Below are positions 42,449 to 51,288 of a DNA stretch of 64,000 bases, piece by piece (within the stretch, counting starts at the first letter, position 1; every line of letters begins with the position of its first letter). Source of the stretch: Nitrospira sp. UBA6493. GTDB lineage: Bacteria; Nitrospirota; Nitrospiria; Nitrospirales; Nitrospiraceae. The stretch spans positions 16,665 to 80,664 of the forward strand of contig DJMJ01000004.1 in NCBI GenBank assembly GCA_002435325.1, in the 5' to 3' direction. Both the position numbers and the translations under genes were made by a program. A model generated the notes under the pieces. The model saw only the letters and a list, made by a program, of their open reading frames with translations, did no database searches and was not told the DNA's origin.

Positions 42449-44653
42449 ATGGCGAAAGACGATCATGCATCCTTCAGTCTTCAAGTCCGCGTCAACCTGG
42501 TAGATCTGGCCAAGACCGACAAGGCACCAGACGTCACAGCCTACGCCTTCTCATCCGAGGGTAAGTTGCTGTCCTCTGCGCCGGTCGATGGACAGGGAAC
42601 GGCAGCCCTCAGACTCGCATTTCCGTCAACGGTGAGCCGGGTGCGGGTGCTGGTTGGTCCCAAGGCGGATGAGAAGTCGGCGGATTTTAACGATCTCATT
42701 CGTCGTGGCGCGCAGGAACAGCATCTGCGCCTCGACCCCAAGGATCGCCGGGTGGACGTGCACCTCACGATTTTTCCGCCGGTTTGGAGATGCTGGTTGA
42801 TGAGTGCCTGTTTTGTGAAGGGCAATCTCAATAAGCGCGTGCTGGTAGGTGGATCCTATGTAGACTATCCGGTCTGCAATGCGACTGTGGAAGTCTATGA
42901 AGTGGATCCGCTCTGGATCATCATCCCCAAGCTGCCCGATCTCGTCATCGACCGGTTACGCGACATCATCATCAAGCCACGCCCCTTTCCTGAGCCGATT
43001 CCGCTGCCGGGCCCTGGTCCTGATCCGGCTCCCTTTGCCCGTGCGGCCATGTTGCAGCCGACGGCCGGAATGGAGCATCGTATGGATGCCAATGCGGCGA
43101 GCACGCTGCGTCAGGTGTCAGAAGCCAGCGGGCTTCGCTATGCGGCCCAGGTAGGCAGCAACCTCCAATTCCAGCAAGCTCTGATCGACCATGCGGCAAT
43201 CATTCGGCCGCTGCTTTGCCTGTTCTATCCGCGGTTCGTGACGATGCAACGTGTGGCCACCGCGCAGACGGACGAGTGCGGCCATTTTCAAACGCTCTTT
43301 TTCAAGGGATGCCACAATACCGACGTGCCGGATCTCTACTTCAAGGCGAAGCAGCGGCTCTTCGGATTTATCGACGTCTATATCTATGCCCCCACGCCGA
43401 TTGCATGCCACACGTGGTGGGATTATGTCTGTGGTACAGAGGTCAATCTTTTCACCTCGAGTCCGTGGGCGCAAACCTGCTCGCCTTGTCCGCCGGTGAT
43501 CGGCCCGTCAGGCCACAACCGCTGGGTGGCCTTCATGTCCATTGGGGTGCACGGACTGAACAATATCTATGGGACTGCGCCAGATCTGGCCGCAAGCACC
43601 ACGAGTGATAATCGTGGATTGACCCAGGGCGGTTCGCCATGGGGAGGTATGCTGCTGCCGCGGCTGGAGTTTTCTAACGACCTCGAAACTGCCGGTGTGC
43701 GGTATTATCAATTGTCCTGGCGCAAGGGGGGTAGTGGAAGTTTTCTCCCTCTCACGGGGCAGGTGCATCATTATTATCGGCATGATGTTCCGACGCCGAC
43801 CGGCAATATGCCGGCCTGGACACCCGAGTTGCTGGGGCCAGTCCCGGTCGACGATGGGATGGGGCATCAAGTGCCGAACCTCTTTAAGATTCCGTTTCCA
43901 TCGGTGGCGCCGGCAGGCGTCTGGGATGTGCCGCCGGATATCAATGAGATTAAGGAGCATTTTGCCAGCGCCAAGTTTCCGAGCCAGGACATTGCTCCCG
44001 GGATGAGTTATGCCGCCAATGGGGCGACGGTAGGCACAGACACCAGCGGTCAGTATCAGATCAAGGGCGATCTCTTCGATGCGCATGGCCAACCGGTGAA
44101 CATCGCGGCGCTCAGCATTGTCTATGCAGTGCCGACCGATACGGACGGATCTGGCACCATCAATACGGTGGATGCGTCTACTTTGGGCCTCGTCAGTGGA
44201 AACAGCATGATCATCACGTTACACGTAGATAACAATCGCTGCTTTGCAGCCATTGCGCCACCGACTATCGGTGCCGCATCTGCAGACCCCTGCTGCGGAG
44301 TGCTGAATTACCAGCCGACCGATTCGGTCACCATGGGATGGACCGCGCTGCACCCGCATGGCTTTGCGCGCTATCACTTCAGTGTGGTGCGTGGCATCAA
44401 CAGTGTCATTGAGGATCCCTCAAGCGGGTGGACACCGGTGGCCAGTAGCAGCAGCCCGATTACGCAGACAGTCGGTCATTTGCTCAACGACAATTTGCCG
44501 GCCGGTTGTCCAATAGACGGCTGTCCGGTCGCAGGCTTCAGCGAAAATCTCTACGTGGATTCTATCGCCACGGATGGCTGGACCAGCGAGTTGGGCTATG
44601 ATGCCAGCGCTGTGCGAGCTTTCGTGCTGGCCCAATCAGAGTCTGGCACCTAG
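42449..44653 (+). CDS. large hypothetical protein, 734 residues
   Basis: I do not recognise this protein. There is no signal peptide. The N-terminal 110 residues are beta-rich with VTAYAFSSEGKLLSSAPVDGQGTAALRL, like a carboxypeptidase-regulatory or transthyretin-type domain. A Pro-rich stretch (RPFPEPIPLPGPGPDPAPF, about residues 179-197) follows. The middle has several Cys and Trp (WWDYVCGTE, CSPCPPVIGP). A late segment, DTDGSGTINTVDAS, looks like an EF-hand/dockerin Ca loop. The C-terminal part resembles a beta-sandwich (DSVTMGWTALHPHGFARYHFSVV). It stands alone, with its own terminator at 44712. Confidence 0.7.
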   Translation: MAKDDHASFSLQVRVNLVDLAKTDKAPDVTAYAFSSEGKLLSSAPVDGQGTAALRLAFPSTVSRVRVLVGPKADEKSADFNDLIRRGAQEQHLRLDPKDRRVDVHLTIFPPVWRCWLMSACFVKGNLNKRVLVGGSYVDYPVCNATVEVYEVDPLWIIIPKLPDLVIDRLRDIIIKPRPFPEPIPLPGPGPDPAPFARAAMLQPTAGMEHRMDANAASTLRQVSEASGLRYAAQVGSNLQFQQALIDHAAIIRPLLCLFYPRFVTMQRVATAQTDECGHFQTLFFKGCHNTDVPDLYFKAKQRLFGFIDVYIYAPTPIACHTWWDYVCGTEVNLFTSSPWAQTCSPCPPVIGPSGHNRWVAFMSIGVHGLNNIYGTAPDLAASTTSDNRGLTQGGSPWGGMLLPRLEFSNDLETAGVRYYQLSWRKGGSGSFLPLTGQVHHYYRHDVPTPTGNMPAWTPELLGPVPVDDGMGHQVPNLFKIPFPSVAPAGVWDVPPDINEIKEHFASAKFPSQDIAPGMSYAANGATVGTDTSGQYQIKGDLFDAHGQPVNIAALSIVYAVPTDTDGSGTINTVDASTLGLVSGNSMIITLHVDNNRCFAAIAPPTIGAASADPCCGVLNYQPTDSVTMGWTALHPHGFARYHFSVVRGINSVIEDPSSGWTPVASSSSPITQTVGHLLNDNLPAGCPIDGCPVAGFSENLYVDSIATDGWTSELGYDASAVRAFVLAQSESGT

Positions 44654-44711
44654 CGAGGAGGGACTCGCGGGCGTGTGGCTATGACACGCAATCAAGATGC
44701 CGAGTAACCTG

Positions 44712-44747
44712 GAAGCCGCCACGCGTTATGCGTGGCGGCTTCTTGTT
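44712..44747 (+). terminator. rho-independent terminator
   Basis: GAAGCCGCCACGC, loop GTTAT, GCGTGGCGGCTTC, then TTGTTT. The 13-bp stem is perfect. It lies 58 bases after the stop of the 734-residue gene. Confidence 0.9.
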
Positions 44748-44935
44748 TGAGGCGACGTTGAAGTCCGGCACATATCAATGCGATAGCTGAATCTGTTGTT
44801 CCTTGTGAAGAGAGTTGCGCCGCTGCCGCTTCCCTTGCCATGAGTCTGAGAGAATCAAAAACGCTTTGTCCCCCCTTCTCTCTTCGACCGCTGCTACTCC
44901 CACCCTTCTGTGCCGGACCTGATATGCGCGTCTCA

Positions 44936-44962
44936 ATGAAGAATTCTTCATCTTCCCTTCAT
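44936..44962 (+). promoter_or_regulatory. palindrome and direct repeats upstream of PepSY
   Basis: A perfect 16-base palindrome ATGAAGAATTCTTCAT (44936-44951) overlaps a direct repeat, CTTCAT N5 CTTCAT, with an 11-base period (44946-44951 and 44957-44962). Direct repeats at about 11 bases are typical of OmpR/PhoB-family sites. An OmpR-type regulator is encoded downstream at 45926-46610, so autoregulation is plausible. Confidence 0.4.
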
Positions 44963-45036
44963 GGACCGCTGATGAGGCAGTGGTAGTCTGCAAACCAGAG
45001 CAGCGCGGATTCACACTATCAACAGGAGGTTGCATC

Positions 45037-45351
45037 ATGAAGAAGGTCATCCTTGGAGCGTGCCTCGCAGTGTCGCTGGCCGTGTTTGCCGGGCAGGCCC
45101 TTGCCGATAAGGAGCACAAGAGTCTCCCTAAGACGGCGGTCTCGATCGAACAAGCGATGAAAGCGGTCACGGACAAATACCCCGGCCGAGTCGTTGAAGC
45201 TGAATTGGAAGCTGAGGACGGGAAGGCGGAGTATGAGATCACCGTGGTCAGCGGGAACGGAGAGAGCCGGGAGTTTACCGTGGATGCGCAATCGGGCCAG
45301 GTTTCGGAAGACAAGGGGTCCGGAGAGCACGAAGCGGGGCAGAAAAAGTAA
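45037..45351 (+). CDS. PepSY domain protein
   Basis: A 104-residue periplasmic protein. Signal peptide MKKVILGACLAVSLAVFAGQALA. The mature part is one PepSY domain: ISIEQ-like VSIEQAMKAVTDKYPGRVVEAELE, YEITVVSGNGESREFTVDAQSGQVSED. PepSY domains can inhibit proteases or sense envelope stress. A perfect AGGAGG lies before the ATG. Similar small PepSY proteins are often adjacent to OmpR-type two-component genes, as here. The tail is acidic and Lys-rich. Confidence 0.88.
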   Translation: MKKVILGACLAVSLAVFAGQALADKEHKSLPKTAVSIEQAMKAVTDKYPGRVVEAELEAEDGKAEYEITVVSGNGESREFTVDAQSGQVSEDKGSGEHEAGQKK

Positions 45352-45371
45352 GCACCGATAGGCATTCCGAA

Positions 45372-45407
45372 ACGGGACTGGCGCAATAGACAATGCGCTG
45401 GTCCCGT
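45372..45407 (+). other. intercistronic hairpin
   Basis: ACGGGACTGGCGCA, loop of 8, TGCGCTGGTCCCGT: a 14-bp stem with two G-U pairs between the PepSY and DUF2231 genes. No T run follows, so it is more likely to set relative transcript stability than to end transcription. Confidence 0.6.
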
Positions 45408-45440
45408 CCCAGAAGTCCTTAACAAAAAGGAGCGCTGATT

Positions 45441-45911
45441 ATGTCTCTGGCTCTTCATCCGATGCTCGTCCATTTCCCCATCGCGCTGTTGTTCGTCAGC
45501 GTGCTCTTTGACATTTCCAGTGCGGTGTTCACACGAGACAGTCTCCGCGAAGGCGCCTGCTGGTTGTTGGGATTCGGCTTGATAGGCGGCCTTGCTGCCG
45601 CGATAGCCGGTGGGTTGGCGGAACATGCGGCCGAGAGGGCGGGAGTACCGGAAGCGCTGATCGAGACCCATGAAGCGCTGGCCTACACCACACTGGGTAT
45701 TATGGCGGTGTTATTTGTCGGGCGGGTGGTGTTGCGCGATCGGTTCCGCGGGCGTGTCTTCGCCGCCTATTTATTGGGGGCGACCCTTGGACTTGTGGCA
45801 GTGAGCGCGACGGGACATACCGGCGGCAATCTGGTCTATGAGCACGGGGCCGGCGTGAATGTGGCGCAGCAGGGGACGCGTCCGATTGCCCAGACCGTGC
45901 CAGTGGACTAG
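45441..45911 (+). CDS. DUF2231 membrane protein
   Basis: A 156-residue inner-membrane protein of the DUF2231 family with four spans (LVHFPIALLFVSVLFDISSAVF, CWLLGFGLIGGLAAAIAGGLA, LAYTTLGIMAVLFVGRVVL, VFAAYLLGATLGLVAVSATGH). The first span holds the typical HPMLVHFPI motif. Such proteins are often linked to redox or cytochrome functions, but none is proven. AAGGAGCG lies before the ATG. It is followed directly by the response regulator gene. Confidence 0.88.
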   Translation: MSLALHPMLVHFPIALLFVSVLFDISSAVFTRDSLREGACWLLGFGLIGGLAAAIAGGLAEHAAERAGVPEALIETHEALAYTTLGIMAVLFVGRVVLRDRFRGRVFAAYLLGATLGLVAVSATGHTGGNLVYEHGAGVNVAQQGTRPIAQTVPVD

Positions 45912-45925
45912 AATTTCGGCAGAGG

Positions 45926-46610
45926 ATGGGGAAGGCGCATTTTACTCGTTGAAGACGACTCGAATATTGCGGGGTTCATTCAAAAGGGACTTCGAGAAGA
46001 ATGCCATGCGGTTGATCTTGCGCAGGACGGCGATGACGGACTGCTCATGGCCAGTACGACGCCCTATGACCTGATTATCCTGGATGTGATGCTCCCCAGG
46101 CTCGATGGCCTGACGGTCTGTCGCCGTCTGCGTGCGGCGGGAAATACCGCACCTTTTCTGCTCCTGACCGCGCGAAGCACCGTTGAGGATCGGGTGACCG
46201 GTCTGGATATGGGCGCCGATGAATATCTCACCAAGCCCTTTGCTTTTGCGGAACTGCTCGCGCGGGTGCGGGCGTTAATCCGGCGAAAGGGCCAGGATCA
46301 AGCCCCTCGCCTTGTTGTGGCAGACCTTGAAGTTGATCCCATTGCCCATCGCGTCTGGCGGGGAGGTCTGGAGATCTCGCTGACGAACAAAGAGTACGCG
46401 CTCTTAGAGTATCTGCTGCGCAATCCCGATCGCGTGCTCACGCGGACTGCGATCATCGAACATGTGTGGGATATTCATTATGACGGGATGACGAATATTG
46501 TGGATGTGCATATCCGGGGGTTGCGGGCGAAGATTGATCGGGAATTCCCCACTCAGCTCATTCACACCGTTCGCGGAGTCGGCTATGTCCTGAAAACGCC
46601 GGAGGCTTAA
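45926..46610 (+). CDS. OmpR-family response regulator, start frameshifted
   Basis: A two-domain regulator: receiver (ILLVEDDSNIAGFIQKGL, phosphoacceptor Asp in LIILDVMLPRLDG, and Lys in EYLTKPFAFAELLARV) plus a winged-helix DNA-binding domain (LTNKEYALLEYLLRNPDRVLTR, NIVDVHIRGLRAKID). The family start MRILLVEDD is missing: the only nearby ATG (45926) is one base out of frame because of GGGG. Removing one G gives MGRRILLVEDD and 227 residues. As written, the first in-frame ATG is 46047, which would drop part of the receiver. It is followed after 2 bases by its kinase. Confidence 0.85.
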
Positions 46611-46612
46611 GC

Positions 46613-48019
46613 ATGGTTCCGTTCCGTACGCATATCGGACGGTCGGCTTTGATGGTGATGCTTGTCCTCCTGACCGCCTTTGCCGTTTTGATCCACGCCG
46701 GGCTCTCCAGCCTTCTCTATCGCCATATCGATAGCGAATTACTGGGACTGGCCCAGATGGAGTCTCAACGGGTAGAGAGCAAAACCGGCGCGCTGACCGC
46801 ATTGGAAGACGATGAGGAGCAGGAATTGCGCGAGGCTGCGCGTCTGGCTGTCATCCTGACTCCTTCCGGAGCGGTGATGTGGAAGGGGGCCGCAGTGGTC
46901 GAGCGTCCAGCTTTGGTCGCATCGGCATTAGCGGATGTCAGGCAGGGGCGAATCGTGTATGACACGATTACGACGTCAGCGGACGAGTCTGTCCGGCGTA
47001 TTTCGATCCCGATCACTCGCGAGGGTAGGGTGCAGTACATTCTTCAGACCGAAGCATCGCTTCGTCTGGTGGAGGACGCCCTCCGCATGTTGCTTCTCCT
47101 CCTTTCCGGTTTGACCGTCGCTCTCGTCGGGGCTGCCTGGATCGGTAGCCGCTGGCTCGCTGGGCAGGGGCTGATACCGGTCGAAGCGCTGACGGCCACG
47201 GCGGAGCAAATTTCCGTCCCGTCCTTGAAGACCCGTGTGGTGCTGGCTGCGCCGTATGAAGAATTCGCACGGCTGGCGCAGGTGTTCAATGCGATGTTGG
47301 ACCGTTTGCACTATGTCTTTGAAGGGCAGCGCCGGTTCGTCGCCGATGCGGCGCATGAGATGCAGACTCCGTTGACAGTGATCAAAGGCACGATCGAGGT
47401 CGCGCTTTACAAAAGCCGGAGCGCTGACGAATACCGGGATGCGCTCGTGACCAACTTAGGGCAGGTTGAACGGCTCAGCGCATTGACGCGCTCGCTGCTG
47501 ACCTTGGCCCAATTCGCCGGGGATCGTCCGCCTGTGCAATTGGTCCCGCTGGCGTTGGGGCCGTTGGTGCAGAATCTGGTGAAGGAGCTGACGGTGCTGG
47601 CCGACGATCGGTCCATACGGCTGGCCGTGGAGGCGCAGCCGGTGCCAGAGGTGTTGGGGGATAGCGGGCAACTGACGCAGGTGCTGATCAATCTGATCGA
47701 TAATGCGTTGGCCCACACGCCGGTGCATGGTGTAGTGACGGTGCGTCTCAAGTCGGAGCAGGGCAAGGTAGTGCTGGAGGTGGAGGATACGGGGTCAGGC
47801 ATTGCGTCAGAACATCTCCCGCGATTGTTTGAACGATTCTACCGGGGCGATGCTGCGCGCGACCGGGAGTCCGGTGGCGCCGGCCTCGGGCTGGGGATCG
47901 TCAAGGAAATTGTCGCGGCCCATGGCGGAACCGTTGGCGTGGCGAGTACCCTCGGAAAGGGCACGACGTTCACCATTTCGATTCCGTCCTCTCAGTCTCT
48001 TGATGGCGGTGTCGCATAA
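46613..48019 (+). CDS. sensor histidine kinase
   Basis: A 468-residue membrane kinase paired with the regulator upstream. An N-terminal span (ALMVMLVLLTAFAVLIHAGL) and a second (MLLLLLSGLTVALVGAAWIGS) flank a periplasmic sensor of about 120 residues. HAMP follows. The H-box is FVADAAHEMQTPLTVIKG (H-x-M-Q, where Arg is more common after the Glu). The ATPase has the N-box INLIDNALAHTP, DTGSGI, and GGAGLGLGIVKEIV. Signal unknown; with PepSY and DUF2231 partners, envelope or redox stress is likely. Confidence 0.93.
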   Translation: MVPFRTHIGRSALMVMLVLLTAFAVLIHAGLSSLLYRHIDSELLGLAQMESQRVESKTGALTALEDDEEQELREAARLAVILTPSGAVMWKGAAVVERPALVASALADVRQGRIVYDTITTSADESVRRISIPITREGRVQYILQTEASLRLVEDALRMLLLLLSGLTVALVGAAWIGSRWLAGQGLIPVEALTATAEQISVPSLKTRVVLAAPYEEFARLAQVFNAMLDRLHYVFEGQRRFVADAAHEMQTPLTVIKGTIEVALYKSRSADEYRDALVTNLGQVERLSALTRSLLTLAQFAGDRPPVQLVPLALGPLVQNLVKELTVLADDRSIRLAVEAQPVPEVLGDSGQLTQVLINLIDNALAHTPVHGVVTVRLKSEQGKVVLEVEDTGSGIASEHLPRLFERFYRGDAARDRESGGAGLGLGIVKEIVAAHGGTVGVASTLGKGTTFTISIPSSQSLDGGVA

Positions 48020-48076
48020 AGTGTGTCGGGAAGACACCGCACGGCTCGCGCCCTCCTATTCTTAAAAGACTCTCTC

Positions 48077-49035
48077 CTACCGCTCCCACGGAATAGCGTG
48101 CTCACGTTCCGTGCCATGCGGGCTATCCGGCCGCTCCAGATCTTCCCGAAAGGCGGTCGCAAATTCATTACGAAGATAGGCGTCGTAGACCAAGCGATCC
48201 GTGAACGAGAGCCGCAACGGTGTTTGATGGCGGCTCGAAGGTTTTCGGGCGACCTCCACAATGGTGGCATTGGTAAAGCCGATGCGGTCGAAGGCTTGAT
48301 AGATCTCGTCGCGTTTCCGGAATGCGAGATTTCCAACGATATATTTCAGGGGCACAATGGCGACGTAGTCGAGCAGGGTTGAGAAGCCGCCTGCCACCAC
48401 GCCGACTTTTGAGACCACATCTTGATTGGCGCCCGATCCGGTGTTGAGGTAGATCTTGAATGCCTCAGGGTACCGAGGGTCGACAAGCGCCTGTCCGATG
48501 CTCGGTCCAGCAATGCCGACGGCTTTGACGACACGGTACTTATGGTGGGTGAGAATTTGCGAGGCGGCGGCGCTTCGCTGCACGCCGCCGCTATGTCCGG
48601 CGAGGTAGAGGCGGTCCTCACGACTCGCATGGTTTAGGATGTACCGGACTTCGCTGTAGGCCGGGCCATGGGAGAGATTGAACATGGACCAGACCACATC
48701 GATGACCGTGCCATGGCGATAGGGCGGGCTGTACACGTCATAGGTGGGATAGCTGTGTTTCGCAAAGGCGCCCACAGGCCTGTGTCCTCTCCCCATTTAT
48801 TCCCGCCGTAAATCCCGCGAGACAAAAACACCTTTCGGCGAATGGACGTGTCTTGGCCGACGTCGTCCTTCTCTGACCGGTCGAAGCTGAAGTTGTATTG
48901 GAAGAGCTGTCCCACCAGCGGGGTCTCGAGGAGGAGGCGATAGAGACCCCATTCGGCTCCTCCTCGGGTTTGGGTGGTGGCCTCGACATAGAGCGCATTA
49001 TAAGCAGTTTCGAGATTTTCCAGCGGATAGTTCAA
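48077..49035 (-). pseudogene. alpha/beta hydrolase-like protein, one frameshift
   Basis: Two overlapping minus-strand frames make one protein of about 319 residues. The 5' part (from 49035: MNYPLENLETAYNALYVEATT, GRIYGG-like SRGIYGGNKWGEDTG) joins the 3' part (AFAKHSYPTYDVYSPPYRHG, and LAGHSGGVQRSAAASQIL, a nucleophile elbow GHSGG). The join lies at the CCC run 48771-48773; adding one base gives TGLWGAFAKHSYP. The full length is then 320 codons. The start overlaps the upstream lipoprotein gene (ATGA). Likely a lipase-like hydrolase, if functional. Confidence 0.68.
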
Positions 49036-50084
49036 GCGGTCTCGCCCGAAAGCGAGCCCCGCGATGGTACTGAAGGGGATTTGGCCAACTCAAATGCTGC
49101 GTTCTTGAGTCCGATCACGAGCGAGAAGGGGTATCCCGTAATGCGCCAGGGGTTGTCTTGCCAGGGTAAAAGAGTTTCATTTGATCGTTCAGGCGTTTTG
49201 GCAGTGACAGGCTCGATCAATGGTTCGGGGTCGGCCTCATTGGCATAGACCAGGTCGTAGCCGATCAGATGAACCTGGGCAGCAGTATCGGTAGAGGGTA
49301 AGCCACTCTCCGGCAGAGTGTGCTTGAAGTAGAACGTCACGCCATAGCGGACCAAGGTCCGGTCTTCATCCCAGGGTAGTTCGTAGCCGAGAACAACATA
49401 GCGCTGGTTTCGCGGTGTACCCGTGGCTTCTGTCTGGGTCATGTCGGACAGGAGCTGGTCGTACAAATCTACGGGGGAGGCGGTCACATAATAGAGGGAT
49501 TGCGCGTTGAGACAGGATGCATCCCCTCCTGTCGCCGCCGGGTTCTGTTGCGCTTGGGCCGTGTGCGGGATGGAAATTGTGCCGCACCACTGCGATTGAC
49601 GCATTGCGGACTGTTCGACGAGACGGTAGGTGTTGCGGGGATCCTGGTCAGGCAAGAGTTGGTGTTCGGCCAGTTGCTGGACGAGTTTGGCGGAACGAAC
49701 GTACTCGCGAAATCGGTCCAGTTCCTGGTCAGGATCGGTCGCGTCCACTGCATAGGATGTCAGCCATTTCTTCGCGACCTCTTCAATGGGGGGGAAGTGT
49801 TTGGTCTGTACGGAAAGCCCGTTGTCGTCCGTGCATTGATCCAAGGATTGAATGCCTTCGTGAAGTCTCTTTTCGAGCTGGAGCTGCAGGGTGCGAATGG
49901 TCCAGTTGGATGAGGAATATTCCTCGGCAATCTGTTTCGCGATGTTGTTCAGACGAAGGACGCAGTGTTCCCTGGCGGCTCCACTCCCGCCATTGCCCGG
50001 ATCGCCGATCGCAATTGAGTAAGGAAGGTCTGAGGCGCAGCCGGTTATTGTGAGGAGGCAGATTGATGCGGTGAGGAGTTTCAT
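49032..50084 (-). CDS. hypothetical lipoprotein, 350 residues
   Basis: A lipoprotein with lipobox LTITGC at C16. I do not recognise the family. The first half is helical (RLNNIAKQIAEEYSSSNW, LQLQLEKRLHEGIQSLDQ), and the second is beta-rich (YVVLGYELPWDEDRTLVRYGVTFYFKHTL, QVHLIGYDLVYANE). It has a few Cys outside the lipobox. It is co-directional and overlaps the alpha/beta hydrolase by ATGA, so the two probably act together at the envelope. Confidence 0.7.
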   Translation of the reverse strand: MKLLTASICLLTITGCASDLPYSIAIGDPGNGGSGAAREHCVLRLNNIAKQIAEEYSSSNWTIRTLQLQLEKRLHEGIQSLDQCTDDNGLSVQTKHFPPIEEVAKKWLTSYAVDATDPDQELDRFREYVRSAKLVQQLAEHQLLPDQDPRNTYRLVEQSAMRQSQWCGTISIPHTAQAQQNPAATGGDASCLNAQSLYYVTASPVDLYDQLLSDMTQTEATGTPRNQRYVVLGYELPWDEDRTLVRYGVTFYFKHTLPESGLPSTDTAAQVHLIGYDLVYANEADPEPLIEPVTAKTPERSNETLLPWQDNPWRITGYPFSLVIGLKNAAFELAKSPSVPSRGSLSGETA

Positions 50085-50532
50085 GTGGCCCTTTCTTCCG
50101 TTGAGGATTCGAGGATGAGGCCGTTTTCGTAAGTCTGATCATTCAGTCGCTCTGCACAGGAAAACGGTCTGCGTTATGCGGCCTGTTCCGGATCAGGAGG
50201 CAGCGCATGTGCGAGGCGCCTTCGATGGATTCCGTAGGGCGTGCGTTCTCGATCATGGTGTGCTTATCCCACATCGAATGTCATCAGGCAAGGAGGGAAG
50301 GTGCGCGGTCTTGACAAGGGAAAGCATAATGGTGAGGTGTGAGTAATCGAGGTCTGGAGGGAGGGGCGCCTGAGCGGTGCGGAGATAATAGGTTGTCGAT
50401 ATTCCATAGGATAAACCTATAAGCGATGAAGGAATAAAGTATTGGAATACGAAATATCTGATTGGGTAGGGTGACATTGCCTGATGCGTCGGTTTCATCG
50501 GGAACGATTTACCCTACACAAGGAGGCAGATG
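50085..50532. other. intergenic region upstream of protoglobin
   Basis: About 448 bases. A minus-strand frame at 50253-50498 has no supporting features. The right part (50390-50520) contains ATAGG/CCTAT and TATTCC/GGAATA inverted repeats and the GTAGGGT/ACCCTAC pair just before the protoglobin ribosome-binding site. A regulatory region is likely. Confidence 0.5.
50467..50518 (+). promoter_or_regulatory. inverted repeat before protoglobin
   Basis: GTAGGGT (50467-50473) faces ACCCTAC (50512-50518), 38 bases apart, immediately upstream of AGGAGG. It could be a 5'-leader stem or an operator. Confidence 0.4.
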
Positions 50533-51129
50533 ATGAGCGCCACTCCAGCGATTCCAGGATATACCTACGGTACGGCCGCTGTGCCGCGTGCGCCGATGTC
50601 GCTAGACGAGTTTGATCTACTGAAGAAAACCGTATTATTCACGAATGACGATGTGAAGGCGCTGCAACAGTCCAGAGCTGTGTTGCAGAGTCAGGTCGAG
50701 CCTATTCTCGACGTGTGGTATGGGTTTGTCGGCTCGAACCCTCACCTCGTGCAATCGTTTATCAGGGTGGCGGATGGCCAGCCGGATATGGATTATTTGG
50801 GAGCCGTGAGAAAACGGTTCGGGCAATGGATTTTGGATACGGCTAGTGGCCAGTACGATCAGGTCTGGCTGGACTATCAATTCGAGATCGGCCGACGGCA
50901 TCATCGGCTGGGCAAAAATACGACCGACAAGGTGGCCGCTGCTCCGCACATCTCTTTTCGCTATCTTCCGGCTTTGCTCTATCCCGTGACGGCCACGCTC
51001 CGGCCCTTTCTTGAAAAACAAGGCCACAGCCCTGCTGAAGTGACTACCATGCATCAGGCATGGATCAAATCCGTGCTGCTCCAGGTGATTCTGTGGAGTC
51101 ATCCCTACGTGAAAGCGGGTGAATTTTAG
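50533..51129 (+). CDS. single-domain protoglobin
   Basis: A 198-residue haem protein of the protoglobin/globin-coupled-sensor type, binding oxygen, CO or NO. The proximal haem His is in IGRRHHRLGKN (H123, or the adjacent H124). Other marks are the Tyr/Phe of VWYGFVGSNPHLV and the C-terminal helices LYPVTATLRPFL and HQAWIKSVLLQVILW. There is no signalling domain, so it may scavenge or sense gas. The ATG at 50533 has GGAGG with better spacing than the ATG at 50530. An inverted repeat lies just upstream. Confidence 0.9.
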   Translation: MSATPAIPGYTYGTAAVPRAPMSLDEFDLLKKTVLFTNDDVKALQQSRAVLQSQVEPILDVWYGFVGSNPHLVQSFIRVADGQPDMDYLGAVRKRFGQWILDTASGQYDQVWLDYQFEIGRRHHRLGKNTTDKVAAAPHISFRYLPALLYPVTATLRPFLEKQGHSPAEVTTMHQAWIKSVLLQVILWSHPYVKAGEF

Positions 51130-51288
51130 CTCTGATAGCAGATAGGGGCGAAGGCTCCCGGTGGCGTGATGCCTTGCATCACGCCACCGGGTTGGTAGGC
51201 ATGCGGCGAATGTGAATGCTGGATATAGAAAGTGTGCCAGCAGTCGTGAGGCGGCGGGCAGGCTTTCTTATCCCGTTCTCGATTTGTG

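Larger units (their letters stand above)
44654..45036. other. intergenic region upstream of PepSY operon
   Basis: About 383 bases. It holds a strong terminator (44712-44747) for the preceding gene and, nearer the PepSY gene, a palindrome and direct repeats (44936-44962) that could be a response-regulator site. A long minus-strand open frame overlaps this region but continues antisense through two real genes and is rejected. Confidence 0.5.

Noticed and set aside
44775..45671. Minus-strand open frame of 298 codons over PepSY and DUF2231
   Set aside because: Antisense to two real genes, each with a good ribosome-binding site and family motifs.
50253..50498. Minus-strand 81-codon frame upstream of protoglobin
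   Set aside because: No ribosome-binding site; it lies across the likely protoglobin control region.
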